DNA of 64,000 nt from Azadirachta indica (Eukaryota; Streptophyta; Magnoliopsida; Sapindales; Meliaceae). The translations under genes and the position numbers were made by a program. The notes under the pieces are model-generated. The model worked only from the letters and a program-made list of their open reading frames with translations, was not told where the DNA came from and searched no databases. How positions within the stretch are numbered: position 1 is the first letter of the stretch; each line of letters begins with the position of its first letter. The DNA lies in NCBI GenBank assembly GCA_022749755.1, contig CM040441.1, positions 1,406,179 to 1,470,178 on the forward strand, given 5' to 3'. This document shows, one piece after another, positions 48,463 to 60,177 of the stretch.

Positions 48463-50751
48463 CTATAATAACTTGCCTACGAATAAGTCCAATGCAATCT
48501 TATGCTTTAATAAAATACTGTGATCAAGGCCAAAGTCAAATGAATGACTCAATCCAAGCAACTCAATGAACTTGCACGTGAACACCCTACAATCACCACT
48601 CTCTAAATGCTATGTTGGCACGCCCGACATACTTCGTTCAAATGTGAGAAATTTTATGTTATTCCCTAACTCTGGCCTTACCTATATATCTCAACATGGC
48701 GTATAAGATAAGGTAGTAGTCTACACAAAGGTCTCATATGGCCTTCTATCGTAGCATTTGAGTGTGATGAAGGCAACGAGTCATATACCATGATGTAATG
48801 ATTCGAACATTTTATGGTACATGCAACCCAAGGATCACCCCCACATGTAACTGAAATGTAAATAACATCAGGTATCTCCCAATTTCTATGCATGGCCTCA
48901 TTGGCCCTAGCCATATACTGAGTCACATCAACACCGTTGAAACATAATCCTAACTGTTTATTACTATTGCCCACATTTCGCCATATTGCCTTAAGGGTGG
49001 CCTACAATACAAACAACGACGAACATGAGACTTTTTTATATCAATTACAACAATTGTGTATACAATCTAACAAATTCATATTATAATGCATACATAGAGT
49101 TGCGTGGATATAATGGTCCACTCTTGAGAGATTACCTAATGCATGGCTAGCTATCAATGTGCGATCATGTCTAAAAGCTCGTCAACATGCTAAGTTATAC
49201 AACAAATATGTCAGCGAAAAAAGGACACACATAATTTTAGGGTTTAACGAAAATAAAGAGGAAAAAAATAAAAAGAAACTAAAAACTGCAAATATAACTT
49301 ACAGTGTCTTCTAGTCACACGTTCTAGTCTATAATCTCACGGAGCCAATCAGGCGTAATGGCGATATGCTTTGTTTCAATTTGTATATCGGCACCCTCAA
49401 TCCACTGCAACATCATCATATATCTTTGCTCCAAAATAAGTGCAAGCGAGACGATGACGTGTCCATGACCATACCGCAGACATGGTCTATATTGTAGAGT
49501 AGGCCGCTGTCAAGACCTATGCCACATTGTATACGGGCTTTGTTCGTATTGACCCGATCTATAAGGTCGATCGTACTGACTAAGCGCTTCGGCTCCCCCC
49601 TAACCCTAACCCATCTCCTGGTGGAATACTGCCACCATTTGTATAGTGCTTCGTAAACTGTCCATGCCTGACTATTTCGTATATGAAAAAAATCTATTTA
49701 GTGTATGTGGTGTGACAAAATACAAATCAAATAATTGGTGTAATACTCATACATTAGATCATATTTATAAGAATAAATTTATATGTTTATATCTCATATT
49801 TATATTTATCCGATCAGCCGATGTAGGGACTGCCTATTCAACCCCTTCTCCTTATTGTGAATGCCCTGAAAGTGATCATAAGACAGATACCTTTGCATCA
49901 AATCCTCCCAATTTGCCATGAATTAGGTCATCTCTATTTGCTGCGTATTATGAACAATGTAATCTCCATTCGTTGGGCATCCATCCAAACCTTTATGTCA
50001 ACACTTAAGCCATCAATTTTTCGGGTGATAGTATCACTTAACAATGAGAAATCTCGAGTGAGCTCTTTTTTAATGTTGTGATATCTCGGGTGAATTCTTC
50101 TTGCATCAATCGAGTATAACAAAAATGATTCCTATCATGCATTGTTTGGGTTTTGTAAGAGGTGTCAACTACAGTAGGCACTTTATAAGGGGGCGGCCGT
50201 GTAAACTACATTATTCAAGTCAACATATGTATAATTACGATGAGCCCTCCCAAATATAACACGCTCTATAAAAAGAAACAATGATAAATTTACAACTCAA
50301 AATCATCAATTTGTGAAAAATCAAAGTTCTCGTAAATCGTAGTTAACCGAGACAATTTAATGTTACTTTTTCAACCTTAATATTGAACCTTGAAACGGTT
50401 GTTCCACCTAACTATTCTAAATGGATATTTACCAAATTTTAAGCTTGTGATAAGCTCGAACTCGATATGAGAAAAACAAATATATCGACCACCTACCAAA
50501 AATTACATTTCGTCTCAGGCACCCAGTGCATATGCCTCATGCAGCAACATATAATGGGTTAGGTTATTGGAGAAGTGAAGGCCTTCAAGGTCTATAAAAT
50601 GTCCCACATATGTCTCTCTGAAAAGTTCAGCTTGTTTAGAGGTAAGATTCTTCAGAATTGTGTCTAATATTTGTAGTTTAGATAGTGATGTAGGAACGCT
50701 GTGGAAGTGATTGGCGGAATTAATCTTTAATCTTCTAATTGATTTGGCCAT
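48463..50751 (-). pseudogene. MULE-borne Ulp1-like protease / DUF1985 gene relic
   Basis: Convergent with the transposase. At the N-terminus (50751-50515) is a DUF1985-like segment (TSKQAELFRETYVGHFIDLE, LTHYMLLHEAYALGA). A middle helix-rich part follows (50122-49934; SVDIKVWMDAQRMEI). A linker to the protease comes next (QWIEGADIQIETKHIAI near 49320-49440). The C48/Ulp1 catalytic domain is at 48974-48463 (WVACTIKC, VYDSLPSSHSNA, GDCRVFTCKFIEL). The Asp region and catalytic Cys are kept, but the expected His before Trp is Pro (GGDPW). Stops and probable introns split it. Ulp1-type enzymes remove SUMO-like modifiers; the role of the MULE-borne form is unknown. Confidence 0.8.
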
Positions 50752-50769
50752 TTCCTTTTACCTAAAAAA

Positions 50770-51388
50770 TTAAATTAAATATATAATTAAATACAGTATT
50801 AATGCTAAAATATAACATAATCGTAATATAATAATTTATGCATTAAAGAAAAAGTAAATTCATTCATGATTTTATTAATTTTTATATATATAATAAATTA
50901 TTACAACAATTTTAAAAGCAAATTACAAGGTAATAACATAAATATTTTTATTATTGTTGTTAATCAATTATTATTATTGTTACTTTTATTTTTTATTATT
51001 ATAATAAATCATTAATCGTTACCATTATTATTTTATGATTATTAATTAATTAATTATTACTATTGTTCCCAATAATATTAATTTATTAATTATTATTATT
51101 ACACCTCATATTATTATTATTATTATTATTATTGATATTATTAATTATTAATAATCAATTATTATTACTATTATTATTACATCTCATAATATTGTTATGA
51201 ATTAGTTATTATTATTAGTAAATTATTATTACACCTGACATTATTAATAATTATTATTACTACTATTATTTATTATTAATTATTTACTATTATATTATTA
51301 TTAATTATTTTATTGATTATTATTGAATCATTAAAAATATAATTATTAATTTATTATTAACACTAATCAATTATTATGATTACATCTC

Positions 51389-51429
<41 letters not shown>

Positions 51430-52150
51430 TATTATTATTATTCCCCACACCCTTATGAAAAACGGAATCCCACAAAATCCTAAATTTATAGTACAACCTT
51501 TCTAATTGGCTCTGCCCCCTCCATATGTATTAATCAAATGAAATGTATATTTATTATATCTAATGTTAATAGTAATAATTATTATTACTATTATTTTATT
51601 ATTATTAATTAATTATTATTATTAATTATTATTACCTATTATTTTATTATTATTAATATTCTTATTTATTTATTATTATTATTAATTAATTATTATTATT
51701 GATCAATTATTATTATTATTATTATTATATCATATAATATTATTATGAATTAGTTATTATCATTAATAAATTATTATTACACCTCACATTATTATTGATT
51801 ATTATTAATAATTATTGCTACTACTACTACTACTATTATTATTAATTATTTACTATTATATTATTATTAATTATTTTATTGATTATTTTGAATAATTAAA
51901 AATATAATTATTAATTTATTATTAATACTAATCAATTATTATTATTACATCTCATATTATTATTATTATGAATTACACCTCACATTATTAATAATTATTA
52001 TTACTACTATTATTTATTATTATTAATTACTGTTATTATTAATTATTTTTATTGATTATTATTGAATAATTAAAAATATTATTAATACTATTATTAAATA
52101 ATAATTTCATATAATATTATTTATTATATATATTAATTAATTATTGTATC
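50770..52150. repeat. Long TTA/ATT-rich tract in the MULE right part
   Basis: Two large blocks (about 50940-51450 and 51560-52140) of ATT/TTA repeats, with a pure run near 51391-51430. Repeated phrases occur, such as ATTATTACACCTCACATTATT and TTATTGATTATTATTGAAT, so part of it arose by segmental copying. No gene. Confidence 0.85.
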
Positions 52151-52188
52151 ATATTTTTCTTTAATAAGGCCCATAAAGAAACCCATTC

Positions 52189-52278
52189 TCGGGACGTATT
52201 TGTCCCGAAAATGAGTACTTTTCCGGACAGTGGTCTTTTCCCGAAATGTACTCATTTTCGGGACAAATTAGTCCCTTT
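52189..52278. repeat. Right subterminal palindrome cluster of the MULE
   Basis: CTCGGGACGTATTTGTCCCG, CGAAAATGAGTAC and GTACTCATTTTCGGGAC face one another. It shares the GTACTCATTTTCGGG core with the central cluster. Confidence 0.75.
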
Positions 52279-52566
52279 CTGGATTTATTATTTCTGTAAT
52301 TTTAATAGTATTTCTCTACCGAATCCAATACAATGTTCTACAAAATCTTTATTTTTTGGTTAAAATTTTTTTTCGTTTCAATCAAATACATTTACATTAT
52401 TAATATTTAGAAAAAATCATATTACAAAAAACTCTTTCATTTATTTATATTGAAAGAATACAAACAAAATTCTAGAAAGCTTATCAATATTTTCTATTTA
52501 CTGTCATCAAGTTACAATCAACACTTGTTTGTATGATTTTATTTGCCGTCACTGTCTTCACTATTA

Positions 52567-52795
52567 ATGTTGCCGCTGTTGAAAAAAGGGTGAAGGTTTT
52601 GAGAGGTCAGGGTTTGATTTGATAAAAAAAGAGTAAAGTAAAAAAAATTAATTTTTGTGAAAATAAAATTAAAGTGGGCTATAAAGAGTAATTTAATTCA
52701 AAAAAATATATTTTAAACTAATTTAGTAAAATTTTTTTACAAGAAATTATTTACGTAAACTCAAAAAAATTTAAGATTATTTTAAAAAATTTCCC
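52567..52795 (-). repeat. MULE right terminal inverted repeat
   Basis: Complement pairs with 44049-44299. It ends TTAAAAAATTTCCC at 52795. Confidence 0.85.
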
Positions 52796-52804
52796 TTATT
52801 GAAA
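52796..52804. repeat. 9-bp target-site duplication, right
   Basis: TTATTGAAA, one mismatch from the left copy. Confidence 0.8.
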
Positions 52805-54188
52805 ACTCTTAACTCTTTTTTTCATTCAGTTCCATCAATAACTCACCATCAACGTCTCTCCATCCTAAGTCCATCTCCTTCTCATTAGCCTCAACCGTAG
52901 CATTAATCTCGTCAAAGCTTTCATCGTTTATTGGTCGTCGAATCTCTTCGTCAATGGGCATTGAAGTTTTTAAATTGAATTGAATTGTGCTTCTGTTCAG
53001 ATCTGAATGGTTGAGAAATTTGTTTCTTCAAAGAGAACACATTATCAATTAAGACGCCTTCGATTGGGCTAGGCACACGAGCCGCCGCCCTTAATGCCAT
53101 TATTGACACTATTACTACCGCTGTTAAGGTGCTCTCTTTGTAACTTACCCAATTTAATATTAGATGTTACCATGAAACCGAAATTCTTGGATTTTCCTTT
53201 TTCTTTTTTTTTCTATAATTATTTATTGATTTTCTTTCTTCATGATGGAGATTATATTCATACTTGTCTCATCATTGTTCTTAATTGCTTCATTTGTGTA
53301 GTTTCTTTTGTTTGGTAATTTTGGATTTTTTTTTTTTTCGCTTTTTTTTTCGCCTTTTTCATGTTCTAGGTTTGAGTACATAGATTGAGTTTCATCTAAT
53401 TGGTTCTACTGAGGGAATACTGAGTCATTAGTTTTCAATTTACTGATAATCTTTCATGTCAATTTTCCTTTGAACAATTACTTTGCATATTTTTTTTTTA
53501 TCTTTGTATACCCCTAGTTATTGTGACAAAGGACAATTGGTATCCGGTTACTGTTTAAAAGATTAATGGAGAAAAATTTTTGAATAAAAAATGTAGATGG
53601 TTTAAATATTTTTAAACACCTCTATTTGGACCTTTATATAATAGAAAGAAAATTGATTGCTTAAAACAATTTCCTTTAAAAAATTTTGAAATTATTTTTA
53701 AGCATCTCATATTCATCTTCCATTTGGCATTTAAGGGTAACAAAGATGCGAGAGTTCATCAAATACTCAAGATTAATAAAATAAGTTGATATTTCTTAAG
53801 ACCCTGGGTGTAGGTAAATGAAACAAAAATTCTATAGTTAGATGAATTAATGGAACTGCGAATGAAAGGGGACTTCAGCTGAGATATTCTTTTAATCTTC
53901 GTGGAAAAATGCTGTTACTTTCTTTTTATAGTGTAAATTGTTTTAAGCATTAGTTGGACTTTATTAATTCACTTAATTTTGTTGCAATCTGAATACAAAT
54001 GGACATTGTCTTTTCAATCTACTTTATTTCATAAGTCTTCAATACATGAAACAAAATATATTAATTTATTTTCCTTTACTCTTCTTTTTCTTTTTTCAAA
54101 AAAAAAAAAAAAAGAGATTATTGTGGCTACATAGAAAATGTATTATTCTTATGTAAATATATGGTGCACTTATTGTTGTTAAACCATA
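52805..54188. other. Non-MULE flank with a possible exon scrap
   Basis: A CT-rich 5'-leader-like stretch (52810-52960) leads to an open segment at about 53055-53128 that reads GLGTRAAALNAIIDTITTAV and is followed by GTGCTC; I cannot assign it to a family. The rest is T-rich, intron-like sequence with poly-T runs (53327-53352) and a poly-A run (54098-54113). Confidence 0.4.
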
Positions 54189-54284
54189 GAGTATTCTCCG
54201 TTCTGGGGAATTGAGAAAGGTGTTATTCCGCAAGAAGCTAAACTTTTCAATGACCCTTAGTTTGATCCACGAAGATGCTATCAG
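54189..54284 (+). pseudogene. Coatomer gamma (gamma-COP) exon fragment
   Basis: Translates as EYSPFWGIEKG then EAKLFNDP, one stop, then FDPRRCYQ. This matches the N-terminal gamma-COP segment after the acidic start (EYSPF...GIEKG...EAR.FNDP..D.R.C). It is preceded by a CATAG acceptor-like site and followed by CAG/GT, so it keeps exon borders. gamma-COP is a subunit of the COPI vesicle coat at the Golgi. The CAG-to-TAG change and the missing neighbouring exons make it a fragment, possibly captured or left from a duplication. Confidence 0.7.
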
Positions 54285-56480
54285 GTTTTCTATAATTTAT
54301 TCCACCTTATGTTGTATTTGAATGTGTCAATTCATATAGAAGCAATTGTTGTTGATTGAGTTTTTCAACTTGGTTCTTGTTTGCATGCTCAAATTGATAT
54401 TCTCAGCTTCGTCTAATCAGCATCAGGTACTCCTGTCTTCTTAAATCTTTCTTTCTTGTTCTGCTTGTTTGCTGATAAATTTGGTTAGAATATACATACT
54501 ATTTGGATTTTATTCTTGGCATTGAATTATAATATATTTTCTTTATTTCTACACTAAATAACTCTCATATTTAAAACTAGACGAATGGGTTGGTAAAATC
54601 TCCATGGCAAAGTATAGTAGAATTGCAGATCTAATGAGTTACATCAAAATTGTAGGTTTTGGAATTACTTTAATATAACTAATTATTTTATGTTTTTATT
54701 GAGAGCTAAATTTTAAGGATATTTTAATCTTTTTTATTAAAAGTAGATGGTTAACTAACAATTTATAGAAGGTATATTTAAATTTCTTTTTTTAAATTTT
54801 CTATTTATATGTGAGTGTTTTAAATCTTAGGAGAGGTATGGATTAATTCTCCCAAACCTAAGATGCAGCAAGTTGTGTTGTTTGTTCTAATACAAATTTT
54901 GTATTTGGTTTTAGTGAGCTTTTCTCTTGCTATGGTGGTTTTATTGAGCTTTTACTCTAACATACAATGGGAAAGAAATGGTCTGCCAGATGCAGGAAAA
55001 AAATTTACTGAAACCTACCATGAGAAAGAAGTAATCTGCCGTATGCAGGAAAACCCTGCATGCCTGCAGCATGCAGAGCTGCAGGGAGTTGTTTGATTTT
55101 GATGCTATGTTAACGAGCACAAATCAATGAATAAATTTTGTTTTACACAGTCTTCTTTTATTTTTTTTTAAAAATATAGTCTTTCTTTTATTTGAAATAC
55201 TTTTTAAAAGTAAAATCTATTCTAGATTGAAAGTTAATGAAATTTTTTTTTGTGACACCTTTTATAGATGCGAGATACTCCCATATCAAAATGAGACTTG
55301 GATGTTGAGCTCACTTTTCACAATTAAGGCGAAGCGTCTTCAACATCTAAGCTAATAAAGTTAACACTTTCATAGACACGGACAGAGGTTAGGTAGAAAG
55401 AATTTAAGACACACACTAATCTATACATGATCAAATTGATAAATATCACCCCAAGTTTTTACCCCAAGTTTCTTGAGTGCTTCTGCAGAAACCCACTAAG
55501 AACAAACATATAATTTCAATGTATGGATAAGTAGCGGATTCCCTGAAATATTATATTAATGTTTTATTTCAAAATCAAACTGAAAAGCTGATTAGGCACA
55601 GTAGATTAGTCAAACTAAAGGTTAGTAAAATTTGCATCACGAAATAATTATCCGGACAAACTCAAGATATGGGGTCCATTAAGCATAATATGATCAATTC
55701 AAAATCAAGTAGTTTATTTAAAAAATTAGGTTCTGTCAATACAACAGAAGAAAAAGACCGAATTCTGAAAGAAGTTTCGGGAAAAAATGAAGAAAAATTT
55801 GTCATCTAGGAATTGTACCGATAACATACAAATTTTAAGAAGGTTGGGTTGGGGACTTCATATAAATTCGAAGAAATTCTTCTTTGAAGTAACTGTTTAT
55901 TGCCCCTGCTTCCAGATACAAGACAAGCCTTACCTGACTCAAGGTGACTGGTCTCCTGTTAGTGGTAAATAGTAGTAAGCAAGGATCTTGTCTGTTCTAT
56001 GCCTCCCAGTTTGATGAGAGGCACAAGGCATAGGCTGCAGGAATTGGTAGTAACTGTTAAAATAGAAAAATGTTTTTTGTATCATTTAATCGATAAAAAT
56101 ATGAATACATAGACGCCTTTGTATAGGCTTTACAATACTAATAAAATAATAAAGAAAATACATAACATTAATACAACTCCTAAGCACCAATCCCAGCAAC
56201 CAACAACACACCATTAATATCTTTAATAGTAACAACAAAATTATAGTAATGATATATGGCGTGGGTTGTGTTATTCCCATCCATTGTGTTTATTAGTTAT
56301 TTGACATATTCCTTTGATTGTGTTACAGTTGAGATCCACAATCAGAAGGTGCATTTCACGTTCGGAAATGGAGACATTATAAGAGAGGTCTGTATATCTT
56401 CTCGTGCTGCCGTTCTTTTCAAGGTTCAGGTGTTTGGAATTGAGTATTCATCAACACAAGCTGTTATTGAAAACATATTT
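54285..56480. other. Interval without a recognised gene
   Basis: An AT-rich interval. Around 54960-55090 lies a CTGCA-rich stretch (TGCCAGATGCAGG, CCTGCATGCCTGCAG) of unknown origin. Short plus-strand ORFs near 54863, 55787 and 56256 match nothing I recognise. Confidence 0.4.
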
Positions 56481-56483
56481 TGA

Positions 56484-56765
56484 TGAGGCTGTTTTGGTGT
56501 AAGGTTGGTGGAGATAGAAGTGTAGAAGAATTGCTCAAAAATTATAGGAGTATGTAATGTTGTACATGCTTTCAAGTCTGCAATGGATGAAGGAGTTATA
56601 GCTGGTAAGCTTTTTATTTTTGGAATTCTGTTTGGGTTGATGAATTGCAATTTTCATATTCTTATGCACTATTAGGAGACGGTGCGGTTGCCTCAAAGGA
56701 GTTTGGACAAATTGCGAGTTACAAATTCTAATGAGAAGCTTGGTAGTCAGCTTTATCAGCATGTG
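56484..56765 (+). pseudogene. Chaperonin-60 (CPN60) fragment
   Basis: In broken frames it reads DEAVLV, then KVGGDRSVEELLK, then NVVHAFKSAMDEGVIAG ending at a GGTAAG donor-like site. After an intron-like gap (about 56608-56672) come VASKEF and LDKLRVTNSNEKLGSQLYQ. These match in order the Cpn60 region GGA.E.E..EKK.R..DA.NAT.AA.EEGI.PGGG...L..AS..L. Cpn60 folds imported proteins in chloroplasts or mitochondria. Frameshifts and a stop show it is a dead fragment, and a tentative continuation to about 57010 is weaker. Confidence 0.55.
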
Positions 56766-57947
56766 TGTGTTTTTTTAAGTTTTGTCTTTAGATTTAGTAT
56801 CAAAACCATTGTTTGATTTTTTTAAACTTCAATGGATCTTTGTTGAATGGCGTGGCAAAAGACATCTTTAACAAAGGGGTAAGAATGCATTTGATATTTG
56901 TTTGTATCAGGAGAATATGTAGGTGTGATCAAGTATGAAAATATGAATCTGCGTAGATTAGTATCCAATGAATTGGGAGATCCGGTTGGGTTTAACATCT
57001 TAAGTATCTTAATCCTAATTATTGCTAATTCTTTCATTTTTACCTAAGTTTGCAGTTTTGTGATATCTCCTACTTAGTCTTCCTCGTATCTAACTAATTA
57101 ATATTTAGGTAAATTAAAACTGATTATTTAATTTGTGTTGTGACTTTGCCACTCAAATTTAGACCATCTCCCAATGCCTTTAAAGTCCCAGGCTATTGAT
57201 GGAACATAGATGGAATGAAAGGTGTATAATAATCATTTGAGTTTGATTAAAGGCCTCAAGCATAATGTTCCTTAGTTTAGCTTATCTATTACTTTTATTA
57301 TTATGTAATTTTCTTAGCGTATAATTAGCTTAATTACCTTGCATTTTATATTGGAGTGGAAGTAACGTTCCTTAGCGTATAATTTTCCTTCACTTAGCTT
57401 GCATAGTGTTTTTATGGTTAACGTGTGTAAGGCTGTGGAGAATAATGTCCCTTTGGGTGGGTAGACTAAGATGTTTGGTTTTGAAATCTATCCGAGACAT
57501 CTGCCAATGGACATAATTATTTGGTAAAGCCTATTGTAACTTTATCCTTTTAGCTGAGTGTACTTGAGTTAAAATTTGAATGAGAAATTATTAAAAATCG
57601 TATGTGCGGAAGCTTGCAATTAGATAAAATTTTGGATAGTAAATAATAAGGAAAAGATAGAAACTAAATTTAAAACTCTTACATTAAAAATTGTACTTCA
57701 TTATTTGCAATGTATGTTAAAGAAAGAAGAGACACTTAATAGATTTTGAATTTAGGATCACAGATTTAATACTTATGCACAATTTAATCTAAATAGATTT
57801 TAATTACTTTATATTCCAAATCAAGCGAATGAGTATGTAGAGAATAGTTGGAAAAGCAGTTCGCTTTTGCTTGGTAATAAATATTTAAATTTTTTAATAT
57901 TCATTATATAATTGCAAATATTTTTATGTGTTTATCATTTTGATAGG
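56766..57947. other. Interval without a recognised gene
   Basis: Possibly further chaperonin remnants up to about 57010. Beyond that AT-rich, with no gene or repeat recognised. Confidence 0.45.
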
Positions 57948-58014
57948 TACAATCAAGTTTATCCAGATGTTTACGAGTATGACATATTTCTCAATTTTCT
58001 TTTTCACACAATAC

Positions 58015-58048
<34 letters not shown>

Positions 58049-59583
58049 CACTTTAAACTTGATACAACTTTTATTTTTAATTTTTATTACTACATTTTGT
58101 AAGATATTAAAAGGGTTACAAATCGAATTGTCATCATATCTATTTATTTCGATCAAAATAATGATAAGAAGACAACTTATAAGATGCATAATAAGAATAA
58201 TATTTTTATTGAGTATTTTAGAAATTTAAAATAATTATTAATTTAAAATAAGAAATTATAATTATAATTTAGTTGAATTTAATTTTAATTTTGTTTATAA
58301 TTATAAATTATAATCACTTCTATGCACACCTAATGACGAATTGTTTATGCCAAACTCACATCCCATGAGGCTCACTAAATTCATTATTATGTGGATGGTA
58401 AGTCGGTGTAGATAATTTATCATTAAGTGTGTATGAAGGTGACTATATTTTATAATTACAAATATGATATAAAATTAAATTCAAGTAAATTACAATTTTA
58501 CTTTCTTATTTTAAATAAATATTTTAAAATTTTAAAATACTTAATAGATAATATTATTCCCATGTGTATATTATAAGTTACTACTTTCCTCAAAAATGGT
58601 AAACATCGTGCCAATTTAATTTGTAATCTCTTTAATATCTTTCAAAAAGTGGGACTAAAACTTAAAAAAGAGAAGTTGTATCAAGTCCATATATGCATAC
58701 AAGCATACATACATATATTTATATGTGTGTGTGTATTATATATACTTCTTAATTGTTTGAAGAAAATTTTTGAAATGTACAGCATACTCTTAAGCTTCTA
58801 GACAAACTTAATAATGTTTCCCCAAAATGACAAGCAAATAAAGAATATTTATAATTTAAAATTGAATCATAAGAAAATGTTAAAATACTTAAAATTAGGG
58901 GTGGAGTGAGAAAGAGATAACTAGAGGGCCAAAACGTTTAAAAGATAAAGTTAGTTAGTTAACATTTTTTAAAATAATTAATAAATTAACGGTAAATCGA
59001 TAACTTTGTAAAGTTTTAAAGAGCAAACTATATATAAACTTAAAAAGTAGGTCAAAAAAATAAATATTATAGTAAAAGTTTTTGAAGAATTTGGGGCCTA
59101 AGGGACTAAGGTCACCTCAGGCCTTGAGGGAGCTCTGTCTTTGTTTAAAATGTTTATTACTAACAGAGAGTGAACTGTTTTTCTAACTATTCTCTACATA
59201 CTCGTTTATATGATTTACAATATTGTGTTATTATATCATATTATAATGTTAAAATTTTTAGACTTTGATATAATAATCACGATTTATGAACTTGTGCGAG
59301 AAACACGTTTGCAGTGGGAAAGGAAGCTCCATCTCAGAAACAGTGGTGGGGACATGAGCAACTAGAGTATTGTTTGTGATGACATTACATGCATGTGCAT
59401 GTAATCGTAAGTGCATTGGTTGTAACAAGTAGTCAAGTGATAAGTAAGAGTATCATTTCATGGTGACTAAATTTTCGAATTAAAGCTGAGTAATATTGCT
59501 ATAACAACTTAATTTTATTTAAACAACCTAATTTTGCACAGCAATTGCAAGAATATAAAAAAAATATATAACACCCTAAACTT
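57948..59583 (+). repeat. 1.63-kb tandem duplication, unit 1
   Basis: Collinear with 60178-61804 in direct orientation, from ATCAAGTTTATCCAGATGTT to ATAACACCCTAAA. High similarity with scattered substitutions and small indels. A TA/TG microsatellite (about 58014-58048) differs between units. No protein-coding content was recognised. Confidence 0.92.
58897..59140. mobile_element. MITE-like element in unit 1
   Basis: Left edge AGGGGTGGAGTGAG; right edge GAGGGAGCTCTGTC, whose complement starts GACAGAGCTCCC. The ends resemble decayed copies of the GGCGGAGC-type termini of common plant MITEs. It is non-coding and also present in unit 2. Confidence 0.4.
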
Positions 59584-60177
59584 TCTACTCCTTTAGCCTA
59601 ATTTGAAGTTGTGTAAAAGAAGTTTTGATCATTTTAATAGCCTACACTCAGCATGTCAACTTTCTACTCCTTTAGCCTAATTTGTACCAACTTCCCATCA
59701 ATTCCACTTTTCTTGTTTCCCGACACACAACACATAAATTCTTCAAGCTTATAGTTCTTTTTCAAAATACTTAAGCTCAAAAGAAGTTAGTTTATAAGTA
59801 AAATACTCACTCATCAACTATCTAGCTAAATTTAACATAAGAAGGTAACTGCAAGGTGTTATGGTGTAATATACCTACAAAAAAAAAAACAAGTCAATGG
59901 GTACTGGTTGTGTAACCAGCGAATACCCTCTAATAATAAGCGTGTTTTATAGTCGTAAATTAAATACTCTTAACATAATATTTTGATAGTATTATAATAT
60001 TTTATTAGCTTTTATTTGTTTTTGTACTTATTTTGTAGAAACAAGGATTGGTGAAGCCTTCAAATTGATATCAAAAAATTGTAAAGAAAAATGGCGCATA
60101 TAAATAGATGATGTTCAGGTTAAATTAAGAAGTGAGTTGTTTTTGTGCAATACTAGCTTTGGAGATTGAAGACAAGG
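59584..60177. other. Spacer between the tandem units
   Basis: Carries a segment (about 59603-59822) repeated at about 62913-63131. A phrase of about 25 bases (ACTTTCTACTCCTTTAGCC...) occurs twice about 80 bases apart. A run of A lies at 59879-59890. No gene. Confidence 0.6.

Larger units (their letters stand above)
44049..52795. mobile_element. Complete Mutator-like element carrying an Ulp1-like gene
   Basis: An 8,747-base element with terminal inverted repeats, a 9-bp target duplication, a forward MuDR-type transposase relic and a convergent Ulp1/DUF1985 gene relic. Elements combining MULE transposase with Ulp1-like genes are known in plants (Kaonashi-type MULEs). Both genes are broken, so the element is not autonomous now. 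Palindrome clusters mark the left subterminal, central and right subterminal positions. Confidence 0.88.

Noticed and set aside
52196..52260. Rho-independent-style terminator from the CGGGAC palindromes
   Set aside because: Bacterial terminators are not expected in plant nuclear DNA, and the motif belongs to the MULE palindrome clusters.
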